From VFMC01 sp050248155 (lineage in GTDB: Bacteria; Actinomycetota; Acidimicrobiia; Acidimicrobiales; Ilumatobacteraceae), in the NCBI GenBank assembly GCA_050248155.1, contig JBFWSW010000019.1, positions 8,037 through 72,036 of the forward strand: 64,000 nucleotides of DNA, written 5' to 3'. The translations under genes and the position numbers were made by a program. The notes below the pieces were generated by a model. That model worked only from the letters and a program-made list of their open reading frames with translations. It ran no database searches and had not been told where the DNA came from. This document shows positions 52,398 to 60,915 of this stretch, one piece after another; positions within the stretch are counted from its first letter, which is position 1, and each line of letters begins with the position of its first letter.

Positions 52398-53312
52398 ATG
52401 CACGACTTCCGCGAGATCGGACGACGCCTGAACAACTGGGGCCGGTGGGGTGACGACGACGAGCGGGGGACCGTCAACCTCATCACGCCCGAGGCGATCG
52501 TCGCCGCCGCGAAGTTGGTCCGACGAGGAGCGATCTTCGACCTCGGCATCCCCTTCGACGCCAAAGGACCGCAACCGGGCGGGGGTCGTATCAACCCGGT
52601 CCGGCTGATGAGCGAGACCGGGCAGCACCAGGAGTTCCCCGGGGCGTTCCACTATGCCGACGACTACGTGTTCATGCCACTCCAGTCCGCCTCGCAGTGG
52701 GACGGCCTGTCGCACGTGTTCTACGACGAGCAGATGTACAACGGGTTCCCGTCGAGCGACGTGGGACCCTACGGCGCGAAGCACTGCTCGATCGACAAGC
52801 TGGCGAAGGGGATCGTCGGTCGTGGCGTGCTGCTCGACATCGCCAGGCTGAAAGGCGTCGAGTGGCTCGAGGCCGGCACCGTCATCACGCCCGCCGATCT
52901 GGACGAGGCGGCCGAGCGGCAAGGCGTGACCTTCGGCAGCGGCGACATCCTGCTGTTCCGCACCGGCTGGCGCACGAAGTTCGTGCGTGAGCAGAACGCC
53001 GCCGAGTTCATGGCGGGCGAGCCCGGTCTCGGCCTCGACTGCTGCCAGTGGATCGCCGATCACGAGATCGCCGTGGTCGCCTCCGACAACTGGGCGATCG
53101 AGGTGTTGCCGGGTGAGGTCGAGACCGAGGTCCTCCCGGTGCACATGGTCCTCATCCGCGACATGGGCGTCACGCTCGGCGAGATCCTCGATCTGGACGA
53201 GCTCGCGGCAGACTGCGTGCAGGACGGTGTGTGGGAGTTCCTGCTCACTGCCCCACCCATCAAGTTCACCTCCGCCGTCGGGTCCCCCATCAACCCACTG
53301 GCCATCAAGTAG
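52398..53312 (+). CDS. Cyclase-family (kynurenine-formamidase-like) metal-dependent hydrolase
   Basis: A 304-residue protein of the cyclase/KynB fold. The metal-binding HxGTHxD motif of KynB appears in the divergent form QWDGLSHVFY near residue 100, as in the large group of 'cyclase family' proteins of unknown substrate. RGVLLDIARLKG and GDILLFRTGW are further family blocks. GGGGGGACC is the ribosome site. It is followed 10 bases later by an acyl-CoA dehydrogenase gene, so the two form one unit behind operator copy 4. It probably hydrolyses an amide, ester or lactone in the pathway. Confidence 0.86.
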   Translation: MHDFREIGRRLNNWGRWGDDDERGTVNLITPEAIVAAAKLVRRGAIFDLGIPFDAKGPQPGGGRINPVRLMSETGQHQEFPGAFHYADDYVFMPLQSASQWDGLSHVFYDEQMYNGFPSSDVGPYGAKHCSIDKLAKGIVGRGVLLDIARLKGVEWLEAGTVITPADLDEAAERQGVTFGSGDILLFRTGWRTKFVREQNAAEFMAGEPGLGLDCCQWIADHEIAVVASDNWAIEVLPGEVETEVLPVHMVLIRDMGVTLGEILDLDELAADCVQDGVWEFLLTAPPIKFTSAVGSPINPLAIK

Positions 53313-53322
53313 AGGAGCCCGA

Positions 53323-54600
53323 ATGGACTTCGACATCCCAGAGGATCTCGCCGCGTATCTGCAGGTGCTCGACGACTTCATCGATGCCGAGATCGCCCCC
53401 CTGCAGGCCCAGGACGACAACGATCGCTTCTTCGACCACCGGCGCGAGGACGCCCGGACCGATTGGGACCGCGAGGGGCTGCCGAACGAGGAATGGGAAG
53501 AGCTGATGCGCGAGTGCCGCCGCCGGGCCGACGCCGCCGGTCACCTGCGCTACCCGCTCCCGAAGGAGTACGGCGGTCAGGATGGCACGAACCTGGGCAT
53601 GGCGATCATCCGCGAGCACCTCGCCCGCAAGGGGCTCGGTCTGTTCAACGACCTGCAGAACGAGCACTCCATCGTCGGCAACAACGTCGGCCTCCTGCTC
53701 ATGATCAACTACGGGACCGACGAGCAGAAGGCCGAGTGGATCGAGGACCTGGCGGCCGGGCGACGCGGCTTCGCGTTCGGCATCACCGAGCCCGCGCACG
53801 GCTCAGATGCCACGCACATGGAGACGATCGCCGTGCGCGACGGCGACGAGTGGGTGATCAACGGCGAGAAGACGTGGAACACCGGCATCCACAAGGCCCA
53901 GTACGACATGATCATGGCGCGCACGTCGGGGAAGGCCGGCGACGGCGATGGCATCACCGCCTTCCTCGTGCCTACGACCTCCCCCGGCTTCGAGATCGTC
54001 GAGTACCTGTGGACCTTCAACATGCCGACCGACCATGCGCACATCCGCCTGACCGACGTCCGCGTGCCCCACAGCGCCGTGTTCGGCGGCGAGGGCCGCG
54101 GCTTGCAGGTGGTGCAGCACTTCTTCAACGAGAACCGCATCCGCCAGGCAGCGTCGAGCCTCGGCGCCGCGCAGTTCTGCATCGACCAGTCGATCGAGTA
54201 CGCGAAGCAGCGGAAGCCCTTCGGCAAGCCGCTGGCGTCGAACCAGGCGATCCAGTTCCCACTGGTCGAGCTGCAGACCCAGTGCGAGATGCTCCGCGCG
54301 CTCATCCACAAGACGGCCTGGATGATGGACAAGTACGGCGCGTTCAGCGTCAGCGACAAGGTGTCGATGTGCAACTACTGGGCGAACCGGCTCTGCTGCG
54401 ACGCAGCCGACCGGGCGATGCAGGTGCACGGAGGTCTCGGGTACAGCCGCCACAAGCCGTTCGAGCACATCTACCGGCACCACCGCCGCTACCGGATCAC
54501 CGAGGGCGCCGAGGAGATCCAGATGCGCCGGGTGGCCGGCTACATGTTCGGCTTCATGAACCAGCGGGCACCGAAGGGCGTCGCCAGCGTCACGGGTTGA
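53323..54600 (+). CDS. Acyl-CoA dehydrogenase
   Basis: A 425-residue FAD-dependent acyl-CoA dehydrogenase. The FAD/substrate signature is FAFGITEPAHGSDATHM, with WVINGEKTWNTG, RKPFGKPLASNQAIQFPLVE, and MQVHGGLGYSRHKPFEHIYRHHRRYRITEGAEEIQMRRVAGY near the C-terminus. The Glu of TEGAEEI is at the position of the IVD/LCAD-type or alternative catalytic base. It desaturates the acyl-CoA made by the regulon's ligases. GAGGAG precedes the ATG. Its stop directly abuts the stop of the ABC exporter gene on the other strand. Confidence 0.93.
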   Translation: MDFDIPEDLAAYLQVLDDFIDAEIAPLQAQDDNDRFFDHRREDARTDWDREGLPNEEWEELMRECRRRADAAGHLRYPLPKEYGGQDGTNLGMAIIREHLARKGLGLFNDLQNEHSIVGNNVGLLLMINYGTDEQKAEWIEDLAAGRRGFAFGITEPAHGSDATHMETIAVRDGDEWVINGEKTWNTGIHKAQYDMIMARTSGKAGDGDGITAFLVPTTSPGFEIVEYLWTFNMPTDHAHIRLTDVRVPHSAVFGGEGRGLQVVQHFFNENRIRQAASSLGAAQFCIDQSIEYAKQRKPFGKPLASNQAIQFPLVELQTQCEMLRALIHKTAWMMDKYGAFSVSDKVSMCNYWANRLCCDAADRAMQVHGGLGYSRHKPFEHIYRHHRRYRITEGAEEIQMRRVAGYMFGFMNQRAPKGVASVTG

Positions 54601-56499
54601 TCACGTCACCTCGGCCGCGGCGGCAGCGAACTGCGCCTGGTAGAGGTTGAAGTAGGCACCACCACCGGCCAGCAGCTCGGCGTGGGTGCCCTGCTCGACG
54701 ATGCGCCCGCCGTCCATGACCAAGATGACGTCGGCGTCCCGGATGGTCGACAGCCGGTGCGCGATCACGAAGCTCGTGCGCTGCGAGCGCAGCGCGGCCA
54801 TCGCTCGCTGGATGAGCACCTCGGTGCGAGTGTCGACCGAGCTGGTCGCCTCGTCGAGGATGAGGATCGCCGGGTCGGCGAGGAACGCGCGCGCGATCGT
54901 GACGAGCTGCTTCTCGCCGGCGCTGAGGTTGCTGCCCTCGTCGTCGACGAGCGTCTCGTAGCCGTCGGGCAACGAGTGCACGAAGCGGTCGACGTAGGTC
55001 GCCCGGGCCGCGGCCATGATCTCGTCGTCGGTGGCGTCGAGCCGGCCGTACGCGATGTTGTCGCGGATGGTGCCGCTGAACAGCCACGTGTCCTGCAGCA
55101 CCATGCCGATGTTGCGCCGGAGCTCGCGTCGCGGCATCGTCGAGATGTCGACCCCGTCGAGCTCGATGCGTCCACCGTCGAGCTCGTAGAAGCGCATGAT
55201 GAGGTTGACGAGCGTCGTCTTGCCGGCTCCGGTGGGTCCGACGATGGCGACCGTCTTCCCCGGCTCGGCGACCAGCGACAGGTCATCGATCAGAGGACGG
55301 TCGGGATCGTACGAGAAGGTGACGTCGTGGAACTCGACGCGGCCTCGAACCGGTGCAGCCGCGACGTCCTCCTCCTGTACCTGTTCGGGCGCGTCGAGCA
55401 GCTCGAACACGCGCTCGGCGGACGCGATGCCCGATTGGAGCACGTTGATCATCGACGCGAACTGGGTGAGCGGCATCGAGAACTGCCGTGAGTACTGGAT
55501 GAACGCCTGCACGTCGCCGAGGCCGATCGCGCCGGACGACACGCGCAGGCCGCCGATGACGGCGATGGCGACGAAGTTGAGGTTGCCGAGGAACATCATG
55601 ACCGGCTGGATGGCGCCCGACGCGTACTGCGCGCCGAAGCTCGCTTCGTAGAGCCGGTCGTTGGTGGCGCCGAACCGCTGCTCGACCTCGCGCTGGCGAC
55701 CGAAAGCCTTCACGACGGCGTGTCCGGTGAACGTCTCCTCGACCAACGCGTTCAGGTCACCTGTGTGTCGCCACTGCGCGATGAACTTCTTCTTGGACCG
55801 CGCCGCGATGCTGCGCATCGAGAAGATCGAGAGCGGCACGGTGACGACGGCCACCAGCGCGAGCAGCGGCGAGATGACGAACATCAGGACGAGCACGCCC
55901 GTGATCGTGAGCGCAGACGTGAGCAGCTGACTGAGCGTCTGCTGCAGGCTCTGCGCCACGTTGTCGATGTCGTTGGTGACCCGGCTCAGGAGGTCGCCTC
56001 GAGGTTGCCGATCGACCCAGCTGAGCGGGAGGCGCCCCAGCTTGTCCTCCACGTCGGCACGCAGCCGGAACATCGTCCGCTGCACGATGCCCGCGAGGAC
56101 GAACGACTGCAGATAGGCGAGGAGGAACGACGCGGCATAGAGGCCCGTCACCAGGTACAAGATGTGATGGAGCTCGGTGAAGTCGATCCCCTGTCGTCCG
56201 TCGCGGTGGGTGATCCCGTCGAAGATGATGTCGGTGGCATGACCGAGCAGCTTCGGTCCGAGGACCACCAACGTGACGCTCGACAGCGCCATCACCACGA
56301 CCAGCACGACCCGTGCGCGTTCGGGTCGCAGGCGGGCGAGCAGCCGGCCACTCGACGCCCGGAAGTCCTTCGACTTCTCGGTGGGCACACCGACGGCGTT
56401 GAACCTGCCGCCCTGCCCCGGACGCATCTCCGCGGGCGGTGGACGCATCGGACCATCGTCACGCGTCTCGTCCGTGAGATCGTCCTGATGGGTGGTCAT
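54601..56499 (-). CDS. ABC exporter half-transporter, subunit 2 (catalytic Walker B)
   Basis: A 632-residue type IV ABC exporter: a 60-residue N-terminal extension, six membrane helices (about 65-345) and an ATPase domain. Walker A is GPTGAGKTT near residue 418, the signature is LSAGEKQLVTIARAF (Glu replaces the usual Gln) and Walker B is ILILDEATSSVD with the catalytic Glu. Together with the preceding gene it forms a heterodimer of the TM287/288 or LmrCD kind. Its ATG overlaps the stop of the first subunit (ATGA). Confidence 0.92.
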   Translation of the reverse strand: MTTHQDDLTDETRDDGPMRPPPAEMRPGQGGRFNAVGVPTEKSKDFRASSGRLLARLRPERARVVLVVVMALSSVTLVVLGPKLLGHATDIIFDGITHRDGRQGIDFTELHHILYLVTGLYAASFLLAYLQSFVLAGIVQRTMFRLRADVEDKLGRLPLSWVDRQPRGDLLSRVTNDIDNVAQSLQQTLSQLLTSALTITGVLVLMFVISPLLALVAVVTVPLSIFSMRSIAARSKKKFIAQWRHTGDLNALVEETFTGHAVVKAFGRQREVEQRFGATNDRLYEASFGAQYASGAIQPVMMFLGNLNFVAIAVIGGLRVSSGAIGLGDVQAFIQYSRQFSMPLTQFASMINVLQSGIASAERVFELLDAPEQVQEEDVAAAPVRGRVEFHDVTFSYDPDRPLIDDLSLVAEPGKTVAIVGPTGAGKTTLVNLIMRFYELDGGRIELDGVDISTMPRRELRRNIGMVLQDTWLFSGTIRDNIAYGRLDATDDEIMAAARATYVDRFVHSLPDGYETLVDDEGSNLSAGEKQLVTIARAFLADPAILILDEATSSVDTRTEVLIQRAMAALRSQRTSFVIAHRLSTIRDADVILVMDGGRIVEQGTHAELLAGGGAYFNLYQAQFAAAAAEVT

Positions 56500-58226
56500 G
56501 CCGCGTCCTCGGCACTGAGCTGCGACGCGACGATCTCGGCGTACGTGCGGCAGGTGCGCACCAGCTCCTCGTGTCGTCCGAGCCCGACCATGTGGCCGTC
56601 CTCGAGCACCATGATCTGATCGGCCCCCGAGATGGTCGAGACACGCTGACCGACGACCAGCACGGCGGCATCCCGCGTGTGCGGGGCGAGCGCTGCCCGC
56701 AGGCGAGCGTCGGTCACGAGGTCGAGCGCCGAGAACGAGTCGTCGAACAGATACACCTCCGGCCGCCGGATGACGGCACGGGCGATGGCCAGTCGCTGAC
56801 GCTGCCCTCCCGAGACGTTGACGCCTCCCTGTGCGATCGACGCCTCGAGGCCACCCATCGCCCGGACGAAGTCGGCGGCCTGGGCGACGGTGAGGGCGTC
56901 CCACATCTCGTCGTCGGTGGCGTCGTCCTTGCCGTACCGCAGGTTGCTCGCCACGGTGCCGGAGAAGAGGTAGGGCTTCTGCGGCACGAGTCCGATGCGA
57001 CTCCAGAGCGCAGAGGGCTCGAGGTCGCGCACGTCCACACCGTCGACGAGGACCTGGCCTGCGGTGGCGTCGAACAGCCGCGGGATCAGTCCGAGCAGCG
57101 TGGTCTTGCCCGATCCCGTGCTGCCGATGATCGCCGTCGTCTGGCCGGCTTCGCACCGGAACGAGATGCCGGTGAGCACCGGTTGCTCGGCTCCGGGATA
57201 CCGGAACTCGACATCGCGCATCTGGACGGTGCCACGGTGGTGCACGACCGACACCGGCCGCTCGGCGACCGCGATCGACGAGGGGGTGTCGAGCACCTCG
57301 ACGATCCGCTCGGCGCACACAGCGGCGCGTGGCCAGAGCGCACCGATGAACGTCGCCATCAGCACCGACATCAGGATCTGGGTGAGGTAGGTCAGGAACG
57401 CGACGAGCGATCCGACTTCCATGTCGTTGGTCGACAGACGATTCGCGCCGAACCACAGCACGGCAACGCTCGAGAGGTTCACGAACACGATCGCGGTCGG
57501 GAACATGAGTGCCATCAACCGGCCGGCGCGCAGCGCCGTCACGGTGACCTGGTCGTTGGCGCCCTCGAAGCGCTGGGCCTCGTGCGGCTCGCGCACGAAC
57601 GCGCGGACCACGCGCATGCCGGTGATCTGCTCGCGCAGCACTTGGTTCAGGCCGTCGATCCGATCCTGCATCAGGCGGAACTGCGGCACCATCCGCCGGA
57701 CGACGTTGCTGATCGCGACGACGAGCAGGGGGATGGAGACGACCACGATCCACGACAGGCCGGCGTCCTCGTTGACGGCCATGATCGTGCCGCCGATCAC
57801 GGTGATCGGTGCGGCGATCAGCAACGTGCAGGTCATCTGCACGAGCATCTGGACCTGCTGGACGTCGTTGGTGATGCGTGTGATGAGCGAGGGCGCGCCG
57901 AAGACAGCGACCTCCCGCGCCGAGAACCCGGTCACCTGGTGGAAGAGGTCGTTGCGGACGTCGCGACCGAAGCCCATCGCAGCTTTCGAGCCGACGTAGA
58001 CCGCCGCCACGTTGAAGCCGACCTGCACGAGTGTGACCAGCAGCATGATCGACCCGAGCCGCCAGATGTAGCCCGTGTCGCCCTTGGCGATGCCGTCGTC
58101 GATGAGGTGTGCGTTGAGGCGCGGCAGGAAGAGACCGGCGGTCGCCTGGACCGCCTGCAGGACGACGACGAGCGCGAGCAGCCGCCGGTACGGGCGCAGG
58201 TGCGAGACGAGCAAGCGGATCAGCAC
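56496..58226 (-). CDS. ABC exporter half-transporter, subunit 1 (degenerate Walker B)
   Basis: A 576-residue half-transporter with six membrane helices and an ATPase domain. Walker A is GSTGSGKTT near residue 368 and the signature is VSGGQRQRLAIARAV. Walker B reads VYLFDDSFSALD, with Asp instead of the catalytic Glu near residue 490. This replacement is the known mark of the degenerate site in heterodimeric exporters, so it is not a loss of function. A GTG start overlaps the TetR gene end by 7 bases. Substrates are probably hydrophobic drugs or lipids sensed by that TetR. Confidence 0.92.
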   Translation of the reverse strand: MLIRLLVSHLRPYRRLLALVVVLQAVQATAGLFLPRLNAHLIDDGIAKGDTGYIWRLGSIMLLVTLVQVGFNVAAVYVGSKAAMGFGRDVRNDLFHQVTGFSAREVAVFGAPSLITRITNDVQQVQMLVQMTCTLLIAAPITVIGGTIMAVNEDAGLSWIVVVSIPLLVVAISNVVRRMVPQFRLMQDRIDGLNQVLREQITGMRVVRAFVREPHEAQRFEGANDQVTVTALRAGRLMALMFPTAIVFVNLSSVAVLWFGANRLSTNDMEVGSLVAFLTYLTQILMSVLMATFIGALWPRAAVCAERIVEVLDTPSSIAVAERPVSVVHHRGTVQMRDVEFRYPGAEQPVLTGISFRCEAGQTTAIIGSTGSGKTTLLGLIPRLFDATAGQVLVDGVDVRDLEPSALWSRIGLVPQKPYLFSGTVASNLRYGKDDATDDEMWDALTVAQAADFVRAMGGLEASIAQGGVNVSGGQRQRLAIARAVIRRPEVYLFDDSFSALDLVTDARLRAALAPHTRDAAVLVVGQRVSTISGADQIMVLEDGHMVGLGRHEELVRTCRTYAEIVASQLSAEDAA

Positions 58227-58798
58227 GAGGGCCTCGCACGGACTCCGTCGAGCAGCAACGACACGATCTGGGCAGGTGAGACCGGCCGATCGGGCGCGAG
58301 CGCCGGGTGTGTGAGCGCCAACGTGAGGCCACGGAGGGTCTGCGCGGCCAACTTCGGCGGTCGCGACACCTCGGCGCGACGACGCTCGAAGATCGCGGTC
58401 AGGGCGGCGAAGTCGGCGGCTCGTGTGCCGGGGCGGGGTGCACTCGTGACCCCCACCGCAGCGGTGATGTTCCAGATGTCACGCATGCGCCGCTGCATGA
58501 TGACGACCGCCTGCGTCAGCTGGTCTTCGAGGGGCCGCGTGACGTCGATCGCAGCGAGTGCCCGCTCGACGGGCGCCGGATCGAACGCCGACGCGACGAC
58601 CGCCGCGACGAGTGCGTCCTTGTCGGGGAACACGCGGAAGATGGTGCCCTCGGCGATGCCGGCTGCCTCGGCGATCTGCCGGGTCGACACGCCGATGCCG
58701 TGCCGCAACATCAGCGGCATGGCGGCGGCGACGATCGCTGCCCGCCGCTCATCGGGGGGCAACGCCTTCGCACGCTTGGTCGACTTGTTGGCGAGCAT
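58220..58798 (-). CDS. TetR-family regulator of the ABC exporter
   Basis: A 192-residue TetR-type repressor with the HTH at residues about 30-60 (GIGVSTRQIAEAAGIAEGTIFRVFPDKDALV). It is the first gene of the operon with the two exporter genes. The ATG at 58798 lies 8 bases after a TAGCGT hexamer (58807-58812), consistent with a leaderless message. A longer frame starting at 58849 would begin inside the operator and is rejected. The 22-base palindrome at 58829 is its probable binding site. Confidence 0.9.
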   Translation of the reverse strand: MLANKSTKRAKALPPDERRAAIVAAAMPLMLRHGIGVSTRQIAEAAGIAEGTIFRVFPDKDALVAAVVASAFDPAPVERALAAIDVTRPLEDQLTQAVVIMQRRMRDIWNITAAVGVTSAPRPGTRAADFAALTAIFERRRAEVSRPPKLAAQTLRGLTLALTHPALAPDRPVSPAQIVSLLLDGVRARPSC

Positions 58799-58828
58799 CC
58801 GGCGGCACGCTAGCAACGTGACGGTCGA

Positions 58829-58850
58829 AATGAGTGTGTCCTCACTCATT
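58829..58850. promoter_or_regulatory. TetR operator between exporter operon and thiolase
   Basis: AATGAGTG-TGTCCT-CACTCATT is a perfect 8-bp inverted repeat. It lies 31 bases upstream of the TetR start, over the expected -35 region, and 88 bases upstream of the divergent thiolase gene. TGAGT...ACTCA arms are common among TetR sites of drug-efflux operons. Confidence 0.7.
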
Positions 58851-58938
58851 CGGGTTCCGAGCCCGGCCGGCCGATTGCGGAGGGGCGAGATCCACGCCGT
58901 AGGGTGCCGTCACCACCCCGATCGAAGGAGCCCGAACC

Positions 58939-60168
58939 ATGCAACGCGAGGCCTGGATCATCGACGCGGTCCGATCGCCCCGAGGCAAGGGCAAGGACAC
59001 CGGATCGCTGCACGGCGTCCACCCGCAGCGCATCCTGGCCCAGGTGCTGAACGCGCTGCAGGCGCGGAACGGCTTCGACACAGCCGACGTCGACGACGTC
59101 GTCATGGGCTGCGGCGCCGGGAGCGGCGACCACTCCATGGACATCGCTCGCATGGCCGCGCTCGATGCCGGCTGGTCGTTCGATGCGCCGGGCGTCACGT
59201 TGAACCGGTTCTGCGGATCGGGCCAGCAGGCGGTGAACTTCGCCGCGGCCGGCGTGCTCGCCGGCTTCCAAGATCTGGTCGTCAGCGGCGGCGTCGAGTC
59301 GATGTCGCGCCCTTCCCCCATGCACGTCGACGGGTTCACGGCGAACAACGCCCACCTCCGCGAGCAGTACCCGATGGTGCCGCAGGGCATCTCTGCCGAC
59401 CTCATCGCCACTGTCGAGGGGTTCTCACGCGAGCAGTGCGACGCACTCGCAGCCGACAGCCAGCTGCGAGCGCAGGCAGCGATCGCCGAGGGGCGCTTCG
59501 AGCGCTCGATCGTCGCCATCCACCACGACGACGGCACGCTGGCGCTCGACCACGACGAACACCCACGCCCCGGGACGACGGCCGCCGACCTCGCCAAGCT
59601 GCCGGCCAGCTTCGCGTCGATGGGCGCGCACGTGCCCAACGGCGGCACCCTGTCGATCGACCAGACGGCGCTGCTCACCTATCCACAGCTCGACCACGTC
59701 GAGCACGTCCATCACGCCGGCAACTCGTCCGGCGTCGTCGACGGAGCATCGGCCGTGCTCGTGGTGTCGCCCGACTACGCGCGAGCCCACGGGATGACAC
59801 CGCGGGCCCGCATCGTCATGACGGCAGTGGCGGGCACCGAGCCGGTCATCATGCTGACCGCGCCGGGTCCCGCCTCGGCCCGGTGCGTGCAGAAGGCCGG
59901 CATGACCTTCGACGACATCGACTTGTTCGAGGTGAACGAGGCGTTCGCGTCGGTCGTGCTGAAGTTCCTGCGCGACACCGGGGTCGACTGGGACAAGGTC
60001 AACGTCAACGGGGGCGCCATCGCGCTCGGCCACCCGATCGGGGCGACCGGGGGCATGCTGATCGGCACCCTGCTCGACGAACTCGAACGCCGCGACCTGA
60101 CGACAGGTCTCGTGACGATGTGCACCGGCGGTGGCATGGGCACCGCGACCATCATCGAGCGCATCTGA
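58939..60168 (+). CDS. Acetyl-CoA C-acyltransferase (thiolase)
   Basis: A 409-residue thiolase. The acyl-enzyme Cys92 is in NRFCGSG, the His is in GGAIALGHPIGATG, the second Cys is in TMCTGGGMG, and NEAFA is present. It probably cleaves 3-ketoacyl-CoA in beta-oxidation; it could also supply the missing last step of the beta-ketoadipate route, but it is far from the pca operon and not specific by sequence. AAGGAGCC is a good ribosome site. It is divergent from the TetR-exporter operon. Confidence 0.94.
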   Translation: MQREAWIIDAVRSPRGKGKDTGSLHGVHPQRILAQVLNALQARNGFDTADVDDVVMGCGAGSGDHSMDIARMAALDAGWSFDAPGVTLNRFCGSGQQAVNFAAAGVLAGFQDLVVSGGVESMSRPSPMHVDGFTANNAHLREQYPMVPQGISADLIATVEGFSREQCDALAADSQLRAQAAIAEGRFERSIVAIHHDDGTLALDHDEHPRPGTTAADLAKLPASFASMGAHVPNGGTLSIDQTALLTYPQLDHVEHVHHAGNSSGVVDGASAVLVVSPDYARAHGMTPRARIVMTAVAGTEPVIMLTAPGPASARCVQKAGMTFDDIDLFEVNEAFASVVLKFLRDTGVDWDKVNVNGGAIALGHPIGATGGMLIGTLLDELERRDLTTGLVTMCTGGGMGTATIIERI

Positions 60169-60177
60169 GCTCGCGGC

Positions 60178-60885
60178 GTGGCTGCGACGCATGGTCGGCT
60201 CGCCGTCGTCGGGGCCGGACGCGTCGGACGAACCATCACCCGACTTCTCCCCCGTGCCGCTGGGCCGTTCGGCCGCGGCTTCGACGGGCACGGGTTCGAC
60301 GCCATCCTGCTCGCGGTTCCCGACAGCGCGATCGGTGACGCCGCACGCGCGATCGAGCCGGGCCCACTCGTCGGCCACTGTTCGGGCGCGCTCGGCCTCG
60401 ACGCCGTGTCGCCGCACGAAGCCTTCGCCGTCCATCCGCTGATGACCATCACCGAGCGAACGGGTTCGTTGGCCGGAGCGGGAGCTGCCGTCGCCGGATC
60501 CACCGCACGGGCGCTCGCAGTGGCGACCGGGCTCGCCGCCGACCTGGGCATGCGGGCCTTCGCGATCGCCGACGACGATCGGGCCGCCTACCACGCTGCC
60601 GCGTCGATCGCGTCGAACTTCCTGGTCACCCTCGAGGACGCTGCCGAGCGGCTGATGGCGACGGCTGGGCCGGATCGATCGGCGCTCGCACCGCTCGTGC
60701 GCGCCGCCGTCGACAACTGGGTGGCCGACGGTGCCGCCGCCCTCACCGGACCGATCGCCCGCGGCGACCACGCGACGGTGGCGCGCCAGCGCGACGCGAT
60801 CGCCCGACGCCTCCCCGAGCTGTTGCCGATGTTCGACGAGATGCGTGCCCTCACAGAAGCGCTGAGCCGACGCAGCACCCCCTGA
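60178..60885 (+). CDS. Rossmann-like/DUF2520 protein (putative NADP-binding reductase)
   Basis: A 235-residue protein. Residues 7-75 are a dinucleotide-binding fold (RLAVVGAGRVGRTI, then ILLAVPDSAIGDAA). The rest is the DUF2520 helical domain (HPLMTITER, AIADDDRAAYHAAASIASNFLVTLEDAA), which resembles the C-terminal domain of ketopantoate/pyrroline-carboxylate reductases. In many bacteria such proteins lie next to panC. No panC is present here; instead the gene is 9 bases after a thiolase, so the pathway is uncertain. It starts with GTG. Confidence 0.82.
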   Translation: MAATHGRLAVVGAGRVGRTITRLLPRAAGPFGRGFDGHGFDAILLAVPDSAIGDAARAIEPGPLVGHCSGALGLDAVSPHEAFAVHPLMTITERTGSLAGAGAAVAGSTARALAVATGLAADLGMRAFAIADDDRAAYHAAASIASNFLVTLEDAAERLMATAGPDRSALAPLVRAAVDNWVADGAAALTGPIARGDHATVARQRDAIARRLPELLPMFDEMRALTEALSRRSTP

Positions 60886-60915
60886 TCCCGCTCGTCGACG
60901 TGATAGATCGTGGGC

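Noticed and set aside
56739..56760. Loss-of-function of exporter subunit 1 because Walker B Glu is Asp
   Set aside because: This change is the normal degenerate site of heterodimeric ABC exporters; the partner keeps the catalytic Glu.
58799..58849. Longer N-terminus for the exporter TetR from an ATG at 58849
   Set aside because: That ATG lies inside the operator palindrome and upstream of the likely -10 box.
58939..60168. Thiolase as the beta-ketoadipyl-CoA thiolase PcaF
   Set aside because: It is 53 kb from the pca operon, divergent from an exporter operon, and the sequence does not separate PcaF from general thiolases.
56571..60338. A 1255-codon open frame on the plus strand across the exporter operon and thiolase
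   Set aside because: It is antisense to two clear ABC transporter genes, rich in Arg/His/Asp from high-GC codon bias, and has no domain; it is a shadow frame.
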